Shown here one piece after another: positions 11,372 to 24,300 of a stretch of 64,000 nt of DNA. Every line of letters starts with the position of its first letter. Position 1 is the stretch's first letter. The translations under genes and the position numbers were made by a program. Source of the DNA: Setophaga petechia (Eukaryota > Chordata > Aves > Passeriformes > Parulidae); assembly GCA_024362935.1 (NCBI GenBank), contig JANCRA010000003.1, positions 38,749,291 to 38,813,290 on the forward strand, read 5' to 3'. The notes under the pieces were generated by a model. It worked only from the letters and a program-made list of their open reading frames with translations. It made no database searches and was not told the origin of the DNA.

Positions 11372-14300
11372 AGGAGGGGAGAAAGAGGTGATTAACTAAA
11401 GAGTAGTATAAAATAAATACCCAGTTAATATTTAAGAGGGGCATTTTTTGGTTGTAATTTAAATAATCTCAGCAGGATGAAATTTGCATGTTGCTCCCTT
11501 TCTCAGACTTTGACCAGTGCAATTGTCAGACACAGCAGGCCAGCAGTTCTCTGAGGAGACAGTATTTTGGTCTCATTAAAATGATGAGAGGCCATTCAAA
11601 TAAATTAAAATGAAAGGGTTTGGTTTTTTTACCTGCAGGATTTTCCATAGCATTGACAGAGGTGAAAAAAGAGTAGTTTTTTTCTCCTTGCCTACTAGAG
11701 GAAATGCTACTTAACCCACTACATTTATGAATAAGTTCATTGTTGTGTTAACAAGGATGAATCTTGGGAAATGTTTACTGAGAAGTGTGTTTACATGGAA
11801 GAACTAAACAGTTCCTGCATTGTAGATTAAGGGAACTGGAGAGGGGAATCAGAGACTAACTATTCACAAATGATTGAATACACATTTAGACTGCAAGTTT
11901 AGAAAGATTTTCCAAGTTCACTCAGAGCAATTTCCTGTTCAGTCACCTAGGCACAAAAGTGATTTTTCCTATTATTCTGATCTTTGTCTTAGAAATCCCA
12001 TGAGTATCTAGACTATTTCTAATGAAGGGCTCCTCCAGAGCCTTCTTGTTCTCATTTTCAGATTCCATATAGACAAAGCACCTCTATCTGTTTGATCATG
12101 TGTTCCTTGGGGTAAGATGTCATCTCTTGGTACTGGTTATCCTCATCATGCATGTGCAGAGAGCAATATCCCCTTTTCCTCTTTGTCTTTCTAAGCCAAA
12201 GAATGCAAATTTCTCCTGATTGTCTCCATTCCCTTAAGCATCTGTTGTGCCCAGATTCCATCAGTTGGTCAAATACTCTCCATCATTACTAGCAATGCTC
12301 TGAATGATATCTCCCAAGACTTTTGTCTTTTCCCAGGGCTGTATACCTTGTCAGTAACTGATAGCAGTCCATTCTCTCACCTAAATTCATCTTCTTTCTA
12401 AGCTGCCCTAATTGTCCACTACCCCTGCGGCAGTGCCACCTCAGAGTTGTTTTGTGCTTAGCCTCTCCATGAAGTGCTTTTCTCTGCTGCACTGTTGAAT
12501 TTGATCTCATTTCTATTGCTACAGTACCCAATGCAATCAAGCCTACCTGTGTAATTGTGATGACAACAGATTAAGACCTTGTCATTATCTGGCCAGCTCT
12601 TCACTCCCAAGGTGCTCCTTTATCTCTCTTCTCCTTTACCAGCTTCTTCTCCACTTGAAATTTTGCACACTTCTCTTCTTCATGGATAGCCTCTAATGTG
12701 GTTCTATATATGTTGCATTTAATTCAAATAAATCAGATTGTCCCCACTGCCAAATAGTTCCCTAATCTTCTAGAGAGAGAAAAAAGATTTATGTGGTTCA
12801 CCTGTCTGTTTGCAAAATCACTGTTTGGATGCTTCCTTGTTTTCAATCTTTGAGTAATCTTGTCCTTCAAATTTACTCTTAAACGCTTTTTTCCATTCCA
12901 GGTTAAACTAATGCACCTACAGATATGCAGATAATACCCCTTCCTATGTAAGTGCTGATAAAAACATGTGTGTGTCTTTAATGTTAAACTGACCATTGTA
13001 CAATAAAACAAAGCAACTCAGCCTCACAATTTTTACATGCTGGCAAACTTGGAAATCTGTGGAAGTTTGGGCACTGATTTAGGTTCTGAATCATAATAGA
13101 GAAATAGCTGTACTCCTGACCACATCTTCACTGCATTGAACATTTTTCATTATAAACTTCTCAGTTCACATGGCTGAAAGATCTCTTGAAATCTACCCTG
13201 CCCTTAACAAGGTCTGTCTCAACTGGTTTTCTGTTGATTCTTACTGTAGCTATATAGTTCCTGTCTAAGATATGGGGTGTTTTTGGCAAGCAGGCCATTT
13301 TCCATTCTTTCCTAGCTCTACTTAGGGTAATATCTCTCTGGAGGTAGCTATAATCTAGTTAGGTACAGAGTGCCTCAAGTTTTTCCTTGTACAACATGGC
13401 AATTCTTGATGGTTCCACAATATTCTAATTAAGCAAGCATCAGTACTGTCTTCATGCAAGATTCTAAGCTTTCCTGCTCAAGTAACTTGACTAATTCATC
13501 CCCATTCATTCATACAAGAAAATTATTCCATTTTCTCCCTCTTAAAACTGAAGGTCTTATTCAAAGATCTTTTATCTTTTCTTTGATTTACAGCAGATCA
13601 AGCTGACATAATTCAAGTCACAAGTAAATTCTGTGACTGACTCCTCTATAGTATATTTGTAGCATGTTTTATTATGCACCCAAAACAAGCTAAATAACAT
13701 CATCCCTTTCTAATTCAGGTATGTGACAAGATGTGTTAACTACCAAATCTCAGAATTTCTAAGGCTCATGGTTGTAAGTAAGACATATTTTCAAACCCTA
13801 TCCACAAAAGCAAAAATATCAATAAAGCAATTTCCAAATGTATTCCCTAACAGAATTAAAAATAAGAAAAAAATCTATACAAATTATAGTATTGGCACAC
13901 AATAACTTATTTACTGTTTTAAAATGGACTTACTTTTGGCTCAAACCTATTCCACTAAAGCCACGCTACTTCTTTTTTGTTTGTTTATTTCTGATCATAT
14001 TGTGAGTGTGCTGCACTCTCCATCTGCCTTAACAATGTATAAAGAATGGGGTTTGCATATGGCACACATCTCAGTGCCAACAACTGGTACCAACATGATT
14101 CTTATTCCACCACGTTCCTCTTGTCCTCCACTTGTCTAGTTTCATTTCCCCCTCCAGCTCAACTTCCTCCCTTGTGTTACTATGCTGTGGTGTTGGTGTA
14201 TAAATATTTGGTTTCTCACTGACTACACCCAGTCTCTGAGATGACACGTAGTTTCTTCAGTACCTATACTGTTCCCTGTTTTCATCTGCATATTCCCTTT

Positions 14301-14972
14301 GCTGACTTTCTGTCCACTGGTCAGATTCCTTTGCATTTTGTTGTACAGATATTCACTTGATTTAGGCTCTTGGTGAGTAAATACTGAGCCTTGAGACCAC
14401 ACAAGTCTTTATTTCTCCCTCAGTTTAAAGTTCATCTTTCTCATGATAATTGCAAAGACTTCTCCTGGTATTGGATTAAAGATTATTTTTAGTAGGTCAG
14501 TCTTTAGGTTTTTATCTCTTTTTACATGGCCCATCACAGAACAGTTCATGATTATTAATATAACAGGCAGAAGGGCAACATATCAGTTCTCTTATGAGTG
14601 TTGAGGTTACTGGCAGAAAAATGCTGTGGTGGCAGGAAGTCTACAAGGCTCAGATATGACTATAAAATATTCAGTTCTGATGTTCAGGCTGGTTCCTGAA
14701 CTATAATTTTTAGACATGCACCCAGTCTTATTTTTTTAAGTCTATTTTAGAGCATTTTGCAGTCTCATAGTTATACTTCCTCCAAATTTTTCAGGTTATT
14801 AATTCTTACAGTACTTCCTCTACATCATAGTAAATTCTTCTTTGACATTAATATCCTTCAGCTTTTTGCAGACTCTTGTCACTATTCCCTCTGAGCTGTC
14901 CTTTCACTTTTTCCTTCCAAGTCCAGACAATAATAATTTTGCTGCCATGCCTTACTCTAGGATTTTTGCAGT

Positions 14973-15024
14973 TTATTATGCAAGAATGCATAATAATTAT
15001 AATGCATTATGCAAACATGCATTA
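14973..15024. repeat. AT-rich cluster of TGCAT motifs with a 10-bp hairpin
   Basis: Positions 14973-14982 pair perfectly with 14987-14996 around an AGAA loop. The following bases repeat ATGCAT and ATTATGCAAA, an octamer-like (POU-type) pattern. It could be regulatory sequence or diverged simple repeat. Confidence 0.5.
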
Positions 15025-16114
15025 TTTAAAAGTAATGATGATTTTTTTCCTCTGTCATATCTATGATTTAGAGCCTCATTACTGAACAAGGCCATAGAAT
15101 TGTAATACTCTTCATGCCAACAACTGACTTAAGCACTGCTTGATTTTTTTCTCCCAGCTTTAGTCATGCTTTTTTTCTTACAGTGCAGTGCACTTTTTGA
15201 GGATGAGGAAAGATCTTTTTCTATGATTGTCCCTGTGTTGTACACGACAAAATGACTCCTAGATACATTAGGGGGACCACAAACATTAATCAGAAAAGAA
15301 CGTAACAGTGGCCACAGCACAATATCTTGTATGAATCTAGAAAACAAAATACCAATTTTTCTTTTTTCTCAAGTTCATTTCTTTTCAACTCCTTGACATG
15401 GATAAAGGTACAAAAGGTGGTTTGGTACTTACACAGTACAAAGAATCTTGAACAGATTGTTACTGTGCCATTATCCAAGGTTTCTAAATCTGCGCTTCAA
15501 ATCTCAAAGGTTGTTCTTATCATAAAGTTCTAAATAATTCTAATAATGACGGCTCAAACAAATATTAACTATCTTAATGAAAAGTCAACATTGGTGAGAG
15601 AAAATTGGCTTTAGCAGCATTTGACAAAGATCATTTGGCTCAGAAAAAGGGACTCTATGGACTTGCACTAACCTCCAACTGCAGTGCTGATTTGCAGATG
15701 AAATTTTCCAAGTTTCTTAATCTCAGAAAAAAAGACTAAAAATAGCAATTAATTTTCCTTTTCAGAGGCATTTGAAGAGAGAATATTAGAAAGGCAGTCA
15801 TTGTCTTTTTCTCACACAGCATTTTTTGTTATGAATTTCCTTGCCTTTCTATTACTGTGCACTCAAGACCTGAAAGTCACATTCTAACATACCCACCATT
15901 AAGTGTACGGTCACCAGCTGTGAAAATACAAATATAACATTTTGAATTTATTTTCTTCCAAACAGAAGAATTCATTTTCCTCAGTCCATCTTTTCCCTCA
16001 TGGACATGGAAACAGACTGCGCATGAGCCTCTCTGTGAATGGGATAGAAGGGATTAGAAATTCTTCAAAAGCTCTACAGGGAATTTTTACATGGTGGAGA
16101 GTTGGGGTTTTTCC

Positions 16115-16335
16115 TTTTTTTTTTTTTTTCTTTTTAACAAAGAGGTACTCTTTTTACTTACAAGTAATGACATAGAAGCTCAATAATCTAGTCTTAACTA
16201 TGGCTCGATGTGAGCAATAAAATGAGTAGTAGAAAGGAGGTAGAGAATTGTGGAAAAGAGAAAGATGAAAAATAAAAAAGAAGAAATGTAGAAGAATTAA
16301 AAGAAGGGGGGAAAAGAAACCAAGGGGAGAAAGTA
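16115..16335. repeat. Poly-T run followed by a polypurine tract
   Basis: Fifteen T at 16115-16129, then from about 16231 a roughly 100-base A/G-rich stretch (AAAGAGAAAGATGAAAAATA, then AGAAGGGGGGAAAAGAAA). This is simple-sequence-like and non-coding. Confidence 0.7.
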
Positions 16336-18129
16336 CAAAATCTTTCCAGCAGCTTTTAACATTGGAGTACATTTAGGTACAAATAACTGTGCAACAGATA
16401 CCAGAGCTATGCATTATAAGCACTCTTGTATATTGTATATTTGAGTTATTTTGGTATTAAAATGGTATTTGACTTATTTGGCATTAAAAATACTTCAGGC
16501 AATCCAAAGGAAACACTAGCTGCTCACAGAAATCCTAAAAAAACCTGGAGAAGTTCCAAGACACTTTTTTTATCTTTGCTCACCATTTTGAAACAAAATC
16601 TACCAAAGGAGAATGAAATCTGGTTCATTTCCTCTGCCTGTATGTTTCAGAACTATGCAAGAATATTTCCTTTTTCTTCCTCCATTTAAGAATCAAGCGT
16701 CTAGTTGTTGGGGTTTTTTTTCTTTTGTGAAGTGCTTTTAGGTCATGTTATTACATAGAATAAAAGCTCCAAGAAAATGGCAAAGCACAGCTAAAAGAGA
16801 ATGAAAAATTCTATATACAAGGTTTAACTAATAGCTCCAGTATCCTCCTACATCTCTCTTTTTGAAGGATGCCTGGCAGGACTCAATCTCATTTCAATAC
16901 TGTAGATCAAGAAAAACAGTTTAGTACAGTAAGGAAAGGGGAAGAAAAGAGGGAGAGACAAGACTGACTATGTGGGAACTGCCTTCTAGTGAGGAAAAAT
17001 ATCCTGAAATAAATACATTTTAAGGCTTGGAGACTGGAAACAAAACACGTAAACCTGTAATTTTAGATTATTGCTTGGGTTCCTGGTCAATCTCATGTAG
17101 ATGGAGACATAGTTCCATGTGCTGGTGGCTTAGTAGCTACCATATGTATAGCTCTACCTATTAAAGTTATGTAATTATATGTATTTTAAAAATAATATTT
17201 TTAGGTCTGCTAAGTTTTGAAATGAATTTTTTTTCTGTGTGTTCGCAGTGTAAAGTAACTATAGGTTTTGGAAAATTTCAACCAAAATAGCTGGTTTTTT
17301 TCAGAGCATAACATTAGAAAAAACTAGTGTTTTATTCAAATATCCATACTTCAGACACGTTTGGTTTTTCCCCCAATTCTTCTAACACTCACAGTTTTAC
17401 ACAGTGGTTGTTGCATCAGGAGTATGCCTTATTCCAATCCTCTGAGTGTTTCTCAAGTTCTAATTGTAGCTGACTCCTGTATACACCCCATGGCTCTTTG
17501 CAGCCATGATTACCAAATATTCCACCTCCACAGGGCATGCCCAAGCACAGGGCTAAGCACAGCCATCCCTGAAACTGCTGAAATCCACACAGCCACACAA
17601 AGTCCAGAGAAATAAAGAGGCTGCCAGAGTTAAGGAGAGGACAAGAGTTGACCTATATGCAAGTGGACTGCAAAAGGAAGCATGTGGAAAGACCTGGCAG
17701 GGAGAGAAAACCTGGGCTGGCTCAGTAAGGGGGAAGGGTAGAAAACAAGAGGGAAATCACAGTGTAGAGCAGAAGGACTAGAAAAGCTCATCTCTGTGTT
17801 GAAATAAATAAATATTGCAGCCGTGTCCACACTCATGCCCTTCCTCTCCTGCCAGAAGTGTTGTCCCACTGGATGTAGAGTAAATGCCTTCCAGAAATAT
17901 GGTTCCTCTACAGCACAGCCTCACTGTCAGGTACCACTCCCTCATTTTCCCTCTAGTGATGGTCTGGTTACAATCATTACCACAGATAAACAGTCCTGTT
18001 AATGCAAGGACTGTGATAACAACTCAGCTGGAGAAGGAAATGTTCCTGGGGACCCCTTAGATGCATTGCAGTACTTAAAGAGGGTTTATAAAAATAGGGA
18101 GTGACACTTTACGCAGGCAGATACTTAGG

Positions 18130-18396
18130 AAAATGGTTTGAAATTAAAAGAGGAGAGATTTTGATTAGTTATTAGGAACTAAATCTCAGAAGTTAAAAAT
18201 CTCAGAAGTTGTTGATGCATTGAAACAGGCTGTCCAGAAAAGTTCTGGATGCCCCATCCCTGGAAGTTTTCAGGGCAAAGTTGGATGGGGTCTGAGCAAC
18301 CTGGTCTAGGGAAAGGAGTCTCTGCACATGGCTGGGTGTCAGAATTAGATGATCTTTAACTTCCCCTCCAACTGAAGCCTTTCTATGATTCTATGA
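18130..18396 (+). mobile_element. CR1 LINE 3'-end fragment
   Basis: Runs from a diverged AAATTAAAAGAGGAGAG block through GGCTGTCCAGAAAAG, GATGCCCCATCCCTGGAAG, AAAGTTGGATGGGGTCTGAG and AACCTGGTCTAGGGAAAGG to the terminal CTATGATTCTATG. This is 3' UTR only, with no coding part. Orientation is plus. Confidence 0.92.
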
Positions 18397-21300
18397 AAAT
18401 GAGGAAATACCAGCATTCATTGGTGTATATTCATGAATCACTCTTGATGCATCTGTTCCTTATATGCATATAAAGAAACCACCTTCACAATTTCACAATT
18501 AATACTTCATTCAGCATGCATGCTACAAAACACTGTGGGAAGGTAGGAAAGCTCTGAAGTAAAAGTGATTACTCTGTTGGTAGCACCCATAATCCTCACA
18601 GAGACTGGGAGGTATGGAGTAGTTACACTAAGGGCCTGCAGGAGAAAAAGGTGTGCTCAGCATTGAGAATTAAAGGTTAAACTGAATTCCTCTCTCTGCC
18701 TCATATTTTCTGCCTGAAGCTGGAGAAGTGGCTTGATCTAATATTTTATTTTTTAAAACAAGTGAAGTCTGCATGTTAATTTCTGGGTATCTGAACTGCA
18801 GCTGCAGCTCCAGTAAAGAAATAATCTCATTGGCTCACAGCTGCAAGTGAAGTTTGAGAAAGCCATACTTTGAAAGTATGAAATTCAGTTTACTCCTACA
18901 CATCCTTAAACAAGATTTCCTGCATGTTTCAGATTTGTCAGAACTACACTGTCTCAAATCAAGCTAATTGTTTCTTTTAATCAAAAAACCTCCTGGAGGT
19001 GATAAGATTTGCTTGTCTCGGGGGCCTTTGTGAAGAAAAACTACTTTTGAAGCATTCAGGCACTACAGAAAAGCACAAGTCATCTCAAAGCACATCTTGG
19101 TCATCAGACACAGCCCTAAACACCAATCATAGAAAAATGAGGCATAAGCAAAATACTGAAAAGATGCTTGTTAAGTGAGCAGCACTGTGTATGTCATGCA
19201 GCAAGCATCCCTGAGGTCCTGGGAGGGTTAGGAGAGAAGGAAGCATGTGATATGCATTGAAAAAGAGAATTGTAATCAGATGTAGAAAGAAGCTACAAAA
19301 ATGGAAGCACAGATAAACCTGTTTCTGCTATTTCCTGCTGCTTCCCAATGTTTGCCATTGGGACTATCTTAATGTTCTCTTCAAACTTCATGTCTATAAT
19401 TATCAGTTTATTTCTTTTTCTAGTTAATTTCAAATGGTTTCTTGGGATACTTAGTGGGGCACCTCGGGCGATCTATTGCCAGGCTGAAGACAGTGAGAGT
19501 GGAGAAACCAGAAATAAGCAACAGCTAAGAGAGCTATGAGTTTTAAGCTATTGACATGTGAATATTCACACATGATTAGTAAGGAGAAAGATTAAATAAA
19601 GAACACTTCCCAAATCCCCCATTTTCCCTGGAGTTTCTGAATTATTTACCAAGCTGACATTTAAGCAAAAGAACCTATTCCAGTCAAACTGGCTGTGTCC
19701 TCTAAGAGCCTCTACTGACAAGATAGAATTGAATGGACACAACTTTCACACGTTGGAGCATCTCTCACCAAGAAAATCCTTATTTCCTTCATCTAGAATA
19801 AAGTATAGCCTCTTGCTAAGGGGCTAAAACTACTATGCCTGCACACACCCATCTCCAAGCAAGCCTAGAAAATTCTTCTCCATTTATTCCTCCAAATGCC
19901 AATTTCACAGTGAGGCACCACTGCAGGGCAGAGCAGCAGAGGCCCATTCAAATGAAAATGCCACTTTAATATCTCAGCTACAGTATTTTTAGACAGTATC
20001 TGGGCTCTTCAAAATATAAATCCAGTAAACATATTCCTCCTGTACCTCTCAGAGGGAGGAAACCCTTAACAAAGAAATAAACCCATGCCTCACTGTGGAA
20101 GATTTTCTTCTCCTGCTCCACAGTGGGCATTTTCCAGTTCCAAGATCCCCTATCAACTGGGGAATGTCCTGATACACTTAGCAGAAAGTTTAACCTTACA
20201 GAGTCACAAGGAGACAGAGACAGCAGATCACATGTGCCAAGAGAGAAACAGAGAGAGAAACTGAGGGAGGTTCTGTGGACTATTAATAAAAATTTTATCT
20301 GATTGCACGCCAGATGCTTACTACTACAGCAGACTGTAACAGAATTATCTTAAGTTGACAGTGGGAAATTACACCAAACTGGGAAAATCCTGGGTTCTGA
20401 AGGTGTTTTAAATGTTTTTCCCCTGAATTAGCATCCACTAAAGGCAGATCAATCAAGTTACATATGGGTGACAACTGCCCAAAGCATGAACTAGTAAAGA
20501 TTCCTATGATTCACATACACATGGACTTTAAAAAAAATCCTGCAGGGCTAAAGTTTTAAAGGAATGAAGGAATTAAGTTAAAGGACCATCTAATGTAATA
20601 TCTTAAGTGAGCAAAATGTGGCAGTCTAATAGGGAAGAGAAGAAGACCTGGCAACATATCTTCATTCAAGTACCAAGAATCAAGCAATACAGCTATTTAT
20701 CTGTTCTACTTATAGGGCTCAACACTACTGATCTAATGCCATTTCTAAAGTACTGTTAAGTGAGCAGGATTTTTTTTCTTAATTAAAAATCCCTTTGCAT
20801 TCCAAGCTGCCAATCCAGCATTATTCATCAGAAATTTAATTAACGTAGTAGCCTCTAATACTGAAGTTCATTTTGCTATTAGGTTTACTTTCTGTTCTAG
20901 TAATATTTCTTTTCTCTTTTTTTTTTTTTTTAATTTCCTGATCACTATGTTCCAAGCACCACCAGGTTTATCTCTTTAGGAGACCTCAACTTTATTTTAG
21001 TGTCCTTCATATTTTATACTAATGGATCATGGGACTTTTCTGTTACCTTTTGACTGGCATGAAGTAAACTAACTTAGGAAGCTGTTTGGCATTCATAACA
21101 GATAATTCACATCTCAACATTAAAACTACCAAGTAAAATACAAACCATATCAATTTAATTTTCTCCATCCACCGGTTTCACACAGCAATATCTAGTCAAC
21201 ATTTATTTTATGGGTACTTACAATGGACAACAACTGCTATTTATTTGGCAGTCCATCATGATCAATTTACTCTAACTGCAGGCTACATGTGAGGATAAAT

Positions 21301-24300
21301 TTGTCACTCCAATACAACAGCTGATTGAAAGCACATTGTTTTGACAATTGTTTATTTCAGATGAATATGTGTTAAAATTTAAGGGGGAAGAACATGGTGA
21401 CTTGCATTTGATGAGAATTCTGGGTCCTGCTCTTAAATGCAAAGAAATGTTCATTGTATAGCCACAGCAAGTTAATCATCAGCATTTTGTGTGCAGCGGA
21501 TTTCATCCTGGCTGAAACAAAATGCACAGCCAGATGGGCAGAATATGTGGAGAACCCTTCTCAGAGCCATGGGCAGGATGCAGAGAATGAAATAAGGTCC
21601 AATAATGAAATAAGATGTTAGTCATCTGCACCCCAAAATTTCACTGTCCATTATTCAACAGCTCCTTATTCATGGGTGGTGATTGCTACACTTCCATGGC
21701 AAAAACCTCCTCTTCCCAGTCACACCCTAAGCTGTTTTTCTCACCCAGGAAATAAACCACAAGCAGGTTGCTTTGCTGCTTTCCTGGTTTCAACAGTACC
21801 TTATTTTGTAATGCATTATATAATTATTGCTTCTTTCTGGCCCATTCCCGTAATGATTAAAAAAATAAAAAATTTCCAAAACAAGTTTATGATTCATTGC
21901 GTGGAAAAAAAAAAAGAAAATACGTAGAAAACAAGTGATTGTTTTCTCAAGTGTTAAAGATCCTAACTGGTCTTTTTCCACAGCAAAATATTTTCAAACA
22001 AAGTTTGCTTTGAAGAAATACAAAACCAGCCCCCAGACATATGCATAGACATTTTACTACCTGCACTCTCTATGCTATTTTTTTCCAGGTGCTTCCTTTG
22101 TCCTCTTGTAGGTTTGCTTGGTTTTTGGCTTGCATCAGCAGGATTAAAGCTTGTGGTAGTCTCCCCATAACCAGCTAAATGTGACCAATCAATGCCTATA
22201 AAAATCAAATCTTAAGTGATTTGCATGCAAAATTTTGTGGCGGTACTAGACATATTACATTTTAAAGCAAATATGAATAAATGCAGAAAACAAATTGCAG
22301 ATGTGTCTTTCATATAAAGTTGGAGTACAGGGGAGACAAGATTTGAGAGAGCTTTATCCAGTGAATTCATATTTTAAGAGCTCCTGGATACCAAAACAGC
22401 ACCTATGTGCTAATTAGCAGCTCTTTGTTGTTATTTTTGATCTTGACCTACCTGCAGTTAAATGCCAAGCAGACACCATATAACTGCGAGCAGTTGCAAC
22501 TTCTGTTCCAGGTTTCACAGGTGTTTGGTTCATCTGATTTTGTATAAAAGCAAACAGAAAAGGATGTGAAAAAAATTTTAAAAGAGGGTCCTAGAATAAA
22601 GTAAGAATTTGAAAGAATCATTTCATTAAAAAGTTTATGTGTATTTTGAGATTAAACTAAAGCCTCAAATGCTGCTGTTTGCTGCAGCAAGAGCTGCCTT
22701 TGCATGCAGGAAAGTAAAACTAAAGGCAACCCAGCAAGCTGAGGCATGTTACTTCTTAGGAGCTGGTTATGGTGATGCTGTGAAAGCAGCAATAATAGCT
22801 GAGCAGTTATTAATTCAGCTGCTCCTGCCTGCTGTGATGCTGAGCAAAGCTCCTGCTTGTAGCTCTGGACTCAGTCACAGGAATGTTTGCAGTGCCAGCA
22901 GCACATCAGAGCACCCCGAGACAGCAGTGGTCGGCTGGCTCCAAGCCTGCATAACCCAGCTTTCCAGAGATGGAGGAGACACTTTTTAAGCAATTTAAAT
23001 TAAGGGAATCAGCGTTTCTAAGTTACCAAGCACCAAGCCTGGGGACTCCCCTGCTGCTCCCTTTCCATACTGTAACTCTTTCCAGCTCCGGGACAGTCAT
23101 GAGCCATTCCACAAGTACTTACTTAGGCTGAGACTTACCTGAGACTGAGAATTACAACCAGCACTCCCTGAATTCCTCTTGAGCACACAATTATTTTTTG
23201 TTGCAGAATAGTTATGTCAGTGAAGCAACACAACAACAGTAGTATTTAAAAATCAGTGCCTATATTCTCCTTACAGCCATTTTAAGAAAACCATTTCTTT
23301 TAAAAAATAAAAGCTTTGCCTCACTCTAATTTTTATATTTTCCAGTTACAAGGGTATATCATTGTCCATTTATATACTAGTCTTATGGGCAGCATGCAGG
23401 CAGAACTGTTTTCAATTTACTCAGTGGGATTTGTTTATCTGTTTGCTTACTCTGATTTATATCAAATGCTTACTACAGGCCTAATGTTTCATAAACAAGA
23501 AAATCTGTCTTTCCTGTTAAGTAGCACACACATCAGTGTACTCTCATACAGATAGCTTTCTATTATAAACTTCTCCATGCATAGAAATTGATATAAAACC
23601 AAATTCTTTTGATGACGTCAGGTAAAAAAACTTTATTAAGAAATTTCAAAAAATTCAGAGAAAATACCCTGGACTGTATACTTAATTAAAAAAAAATGAA
23701 ATAGACAACATGATAATAAACAACCTCATATTTTTAATATATTAACATTAAAATTCCTTAAATCTTACTACCTATGATTTATCTGTTGTGATACAAAGTT
23801 ACTTTTTCATAAAGTGCAGTTTGTATAACACAAAGAATACTTGGACTTCTGTTATGGAGTTATTTTGTACCAATTTAAAATATATTTTTCCAAGCACAAG
23901 CAACCTGGAAAAGTCCTTTGAGAAAGAGGAATTCTCTCTTCCCTGAAGGTCATTCTTCAATTTACTAAGAATAAAGAAAAAATGTACTGGTTTGCTAAAT
24001 TGTTCTCTTCCCTAGTTAGTATGTGCATGAATAATTCCAGCACGTCATACAAACCAGGTATTTACTCAGGGTATTTTCTGCCAGTAGACAGACAGACCCC
24101 AGCAACTGCCCTTCAGCCTCACATTCTCCAAGCTTACTCAGAAGATAACCAGACACATCTGGAAAAGACAAGGCAGTTAAATGACTCAGTGAAAATTATC
24201 AGATTTCCAAAAATTGTCTCCCTGATGTAATAAAAATATCTTTAAAAGAACAAATGAGTCATGTTGCTATAGCAGGGCAAGGTTTGCGTGGATTGCAGCT

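Larger units (their letters stand above)
9002..18129. other. Intergenic sequence, no gene seen
   Basis: Holds the hairpin at 11.2 kb, the G run, the TGCAT cluster and the polypurine tract. A GC-richer block at about 10860-11090 has two similar 15-mers, GCCCTTGGAGCCCCA (near 10876) and GCCCTTGGAACCCCA (near 11066), in direct orientation, possibly an old repeat. From about 12000 to 14950 the plus strand is markedly T- and C-rich. Frames of 108-110 codons at 9078-9410 (minus) and 9517-9843 (plus) have no motif and look accidental. Confidence 0.65.
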
